From NCBI GenBank assembly GCA_964515615.1, contig CAZEVI010000021.1, positions 1 to 14,225 of the forward strand: DNA of 14,225 nucleotides, given 5' to 3'. Position numbers and translations under genes: made by a program. The DNA is from CAZEVI01 sp964515615 (GTDB lineage: Bacteria > Patescibacteriota > UBA1384 > XYA2-FULL-43-10 > CAINNR01). Shown piece by piece: positions 11,222 to 14,225 of this stretch; within the stretch, counting starts at the first letter, position 1; every line of letters starts with the position of its first letter. The notes under the pieces are model-generated. The model was given only the letters and a program-made list of their open reading frames with translations. It did not search any database and was not told where the DNA came from.

Positions 11222-14119
11222 ATGGCAAAAACAAAACCGCAACAATTCAATTTTGATCAAACTAAAACTGATGTTTTGGCCGGTCTTAACGCCGCCCAAA
11301 AAAAAGCCGTAGTTCACAAAAACGGCCCGCTTTTAATTATCGCCGGTGCCGGAACCGGTAAAACCGCTGTTATCACTCGGCGGATCGCTCATATTATCGA
11401 AAAAAAATGGGCCAAACCATCGGAAATTTTAGCCCTGACTTTCACCGACAAAGCGGCGGCCGAGATGGAGACTCGTGTTGACGAGCTGACACCCTACGGT
11501 TACACCGACATGTGGATCTCGACTTTTCACGCTTTTGGTGATCGTTTTCTCCGAGATTACGCTATTAACCTTGGGCTACCGGCTAATTTCAAAGTTTTAA
11601 CCGGAGTCGAACAGGCAATTTTTATGCGTCAAAATATCTATGCTTTCGACCTCAAACACTTTCGACCGATCGCTAATCCGCTTTCACATATTGAGGAATT
11701 CTTAACCCATTTTTCCCGGCTAAAAGATGAATTAATTTCGCCGGAAGAATATTTATCATTTGCCGAAAAATTGACCGAAAAAGCCAAAACAAGCGAGGAA
11801 AAACTTGAAGCCGAAAAAACCTTTGAATTGGCAAACGCCTACACCCGATACCATGAGTTAATGATTCAATCAGGCAATCTCGATTTCGGCGATCAAATTT
11901 ATCTAACTTACAAACTAATAAAAGATAATCCAAAAGTTCTTTTTGATTGCCGACGAAAATTCCAATACATTTTGGTTGATGAGTTTCAAGACACCAATTT
12001 CGCTCAAAATGAGCTGATAAAATTGTTGGCCGGAAAAGATGGCAACATTACCGTAGTCGGCGACGACGACCAATCGATTTATCGTTTTCGTGGCGCGGCA
12101 ATTTCAAATATTTTGGATTTCGAAAAATTTTACAAAAACGTTTTGCAGATAGTTTTAAATGAAAATTATCGTTCGACAAATGAAATTTTAGACGCTTCTT
12201 ATAAACTAATTCAACACAATAACCCCGACCGCTTGGAAATTCAAAATAAAATTAATAAGAAACTTCACGGGCAAAAACGAGGTCCGGCGCCGGAGCTTTT
12301 ATTTTGCGATACACTCTCCTGTGAGGCCGATACCGTTGCTGAAAAGGTTGTTAATCTCAAAAAACACGGATATCAAAATAATGATTTTGCAATTTTAGTT
12401 CGAGCCAACAATCAATCGGAACCCTTCTTGCAAGCACTAAATGTCGCCGGAATTCCCTCGGTTTTCTCCGGTGCTTCAGGACTTTACTCTCAACCGGAGA
12501 TTAAAATACTTATTGCTTTCTTGAAGTCAATAGTTTATAGTGACGATAATTTGGCATTTTACCAGTTGGCAACTTCGGAGATATATAATGTTGCCGTCGA
12601 AACTCTTTCTGAACTCTACACTTTGGCCAAAAGGGGAAATCGGAGCATTTTGGAACTTGTCAAAAAAAATATCGCCAACAGCCAAGATTTGGAAAGCCTG
12701 TCGCAACTGGTAGCCGATATTGAAAAATTTCGCCAATCACTAAACACTCCTGTTGGCGAGCTTTTATATAACTTTTTGACCGAAAAAGGTTATCTGAAAA
12801 AACTCAGCCAAAACCCAACAGCCAACGATGAAAGCAAAATAGTAAATATTGCTAAGTTTTTTGATCGAATATCGGCTTTTAATAACGGAAGTCAGGACAG
12901 GGGAACCCAAGCGTTCTTGGAAAATTTGGAGTTGATAATCTCTGTCGGTGGCGAAATGACCGGTTTTGAAATTGATCCCGATCTTGACGCCGTCAACATT
13001 TTAACCGTTCACGCCGCAAAAGGACTTGAGTGGCCGGTGGTTTTTGTTGCCAACTGTGTTGCTGATCGTTTCCCATCGCGAAAAAGACGCGATCCTCTGC
13101 CAATTCCCGACGAACTGGTCAAAGAACGATTACCGGAAGGGGATTGGCACATTGAAGAAGAAAGACGGCTTTTTTATGTCGCCACCACCAGAGCCAAAGA
13201 TTTATTGTATCTGACCGCTGCCGAAGATTATGGCGGCAAACGAGCCAAAAAACTCTCCCAATTTGTCTTGGAACTTTTGGATCAGCCAAAACCACAGAAG
13301 CTAAAACACCAACTTTCAGCACTGGAAAAAATTGAGCGCTTTAAACAATCGCCGGAGAAAATTGATTCTCTGCCGAATAAATTCAACGATAAAATTATTA
13401 AACTTTCTCGCCAACAAATTGATGATTATTATTCCTGCCCAAAGAAATTTTACTTTGCCCACATTATTAAAATTCCGCTTTTGGAAAATCAGCAAATGAT
13501 GTACGGAACGGCAATTCACGCCGCGCTTGATCACTTTTTTGCCCGAAAGATTACCGGCGAAAAACTTTCTCTTGAACAGTTATTGGCTGATTACCGCCAA
13601 GCCTTTCACAACATTGGTTTTATCACTCGCGAACAGGAAGAACTTCGTTTCAAACAGGGGATTGATACTTTGTCGCGATTTTTTGACGAAGAGATCGGCG
13701 ACTCGTTAATCCCTAGCAAAGTCGAGGAAGTTTTTGAATTTTCTTCTGGCAATGTTAAAATCCGCGGCCGCTTTGATCTGGTTTATCGAGATGGCAAGCA
13801 GGCGGAGATTCGCGATTTTAAAACTTCGGATGTTCACGAGCAAAAAGATGCCGACAGACGAATTAAAGATTCGACTCAAATGCAAATTTATGCTCTGGCT
13901 TGGGAGAAAAAATACGGGCAAATTCCAAAAACCACCTTGCATTTTATCGAATCCGGGCTAAAAGGCGAAAAGATATTTTCTAAAAGCGATTTGGGAAATG
14001 TCAAAATAATGATAACCGAAGTCGAGGAGGGGATTCGCCAGAAAAATATGACCGCCAAGCCGGATACTTTTCAGTGCAAATATTGTCCTTATCGCGACAT
14101 CTGCGCCGATGCGGTTTGA
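11222..14119 (+). CDS. UvrD-family helicase fused to AddB-type PD-(D/E)XK nuclease
   Basis: This 965-residue protein has a complete superfamily 1A helicase: Q-motif LNAAQKKAV (22-30), Walker A GAGTGKT (42-48), DEFQDT (253-258), GDDDQSIYRFRGA, LNENYRST, TVHAAKGLEWPVVFV and EERRLFYVATTRAKD. From about residue 725 follows a RecB/AddB-like nuclease domain: LSRQQIDDYYSCPKKF, GTAIHAALDHFF, GRFDLVYRD (Asp852) and EIRDFKTSD (Asp865, Lys867). Cys739, Cys952, Cys955 and Cys961 match the four cysteines that hold an Fe-S cluster in AddB- and Cas4-type nucleases. It probably unwinds and processes DNA ends in recombinational repair, combining in one chain activities that AddAB splits. It has its own promoter and terminator, so it is monocistronic in this window. 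Confidence 0.93.
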   Translation: MAKTKPQQFNFDQTKTDVLAGLNAAQKKAVVHKNGPLLIIAGAGTGKTAVITRRIAHIIEKKWAKPSEILALTFTDKAAAEMETRVDELTPYGYTDMWISTFHAFGDRFLRDYAINLGLPANFKVLTGVEQAIFMRQNIYAFDLKHFRPIANPLSHIEEFLTHFSRLKDELISPEEYLSFAEKLTEKAKTSEEKLEAEKTFELANAYTRYHELMIQSGNLDFGDQIYLTYKLIKDNPKVLFDCRRKFQYILVDEFQDTNFAQNELIKLLAGKDGNITVVGDDDQSIYRFRGAAISNILDFEKFYKNVLQIVLNENYRSTNEILDASYKLIQHNNPDRLEIQNKINKKLHGQKRGPAPELLFCDTLSCEADTVAEKVVNLKKHGYQNNDFAILVRANNQSEPFLQALNVAGIPSVFSGASGLYSQPEIKILIAFLKSIVYSDDNLAFYQLATSEIYNVAVETLSELYTLAKRGNRSILELVKKNIANSQDLESLSQLVADIEKFRQSLNTPVGELLYNFLTEKGYLKKLSQNPTANDESKIVNIAKFFDRISAFNNGSQDRGTQAFLENLELIISVGGEMTGFEIDPDLDAVNILTVHAAKGLEWPVVFVANCVADRFPSRKRRDPLPIPDELVKERLPEGDWHIEEERRLFYVATTRAKDLLYLTAAEDYGGKRAKKLSQFVLELLDQPKPQKLKHQLSALEKIERFKQSPEKIDSLPNKFNDKIIKLSRQQIDDYYSCPKKFYFAHIIKIPLLENQQMMYGTAIHAALDHFFARKITGEKLSLEQLLADYRQAFHNIGFITREQEELRFKQGIDTLSRFFDEEIGDSLIPSKVEEVFEFSSGNVKIRGRFDLVYRDGKQAEIRDFKTSDVHEQKDADRRIKDSTQMQIYALAWEKKYGQIPKTTLHFIESGLKGEKIFSKSDLGNVKIMITEVEEGIRQKNMTAKPDTFQCKYCPYRDICADAV

Positions 14120-14148
14120 TAAAAAAAATTAAAATTTAATATTTTTGC

Positions 14149-14172
14149 AAAAAACTCCTGTCAAGTTTTTTT
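14149..14172 (+). terminator. Intrinsic terminator after the helicase gene
   Basis: AAAAAACT (14149-14156) and AGTTTTTT (14164-14171) form an A-T-rich stem around CCTGTCA, ending in a run of seven Ts. The stem has only one G-C pair next to the loop, so it is weaker than the other terminators. The remaining bases to 14225 hold no recognisable feature. Confidence 0.65.
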
Positions 14173-14225
14173 AGAAATGTCCGGTTTTGTTAATGTAATG
14201 TTAAAGCTTTTGGCTGATATCTTTT

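Overview
The window is an AT-rich bacterial segment using the standard code: TGA ends ybeY and the helicase gene and no in-frame TGA is read through. All recognisable genes are on the + strand. The compact proteins, the order rpsU-yqeY-ybeY-dgkA-ftsA-ftsZ, several genes without a Shine-Dalgarno site, low-complexity heptamer spacers and dependence on vitamin B12 salvage all suggest a member of the Candidate Phyla Radiation (Patescibacteria). That placement is inference; I cannot name the phylum.

Layout. 1-66: possible tail of an unrecognised gene. 152-634: SprT-like zinc metalloprotease, apparently leaderless. 784-2432: translation and envelope housekeeping genes, rpsU (bS21), yqeY, ybeY and dgkA. 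2618-5138: the division pair ftsA and ftsZ, with a promoter between them and a terminator after ftsZ. 5236-5592: a promoter and a leader of about 320 nt rich in hairpins. 5593-10727: a deoxyribonucleotide/B12 block made of nrdR, nrdJ (B12-dependent class II ribonucleotide reductase), cobO (corrinoid adenosyltransferase), a cobalamin riboswitch with terminator, a DUF4430 anchored protein, a DUF6580/ECF-S-like membrane protein, and thioredoxin. 10717-11166: a perfect consensus promoter, a chain of long hairpins and a strong intrinsic terminator. 11222-14119: a UvrD-like helicase fused to an AddB-type Fe-S nuclease, followed by a terminator.

How it fits together. nrdJ needs adenosylcobalamin and a dithiol reductant. 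cobO makes the cofactor from salvaged corrinoid, DUF4430 plus the DUF6580 protein are candidate corrinoid capture and uptake proteins under riboswitch control, thioredoxin can re-reduce the reductase, and NrdR is the usual repressor of reductase genes.

The most unusual item is 10752-11166. It begins at the start point predicted from TTGACA-N17-TATAAT, runs through seven hairpins (stems of about 10 to 22 bp) and ends at a GC-rich stem plus T7. It fits no RNA family I recognise. It also contains a 51-codon reading frame with a good ribosome binding site, encoding a two-helix hydrophobic peptide. It is either a large structured ncRNA of about 415 nt, a heavily folded small-protein mRNA, or both.
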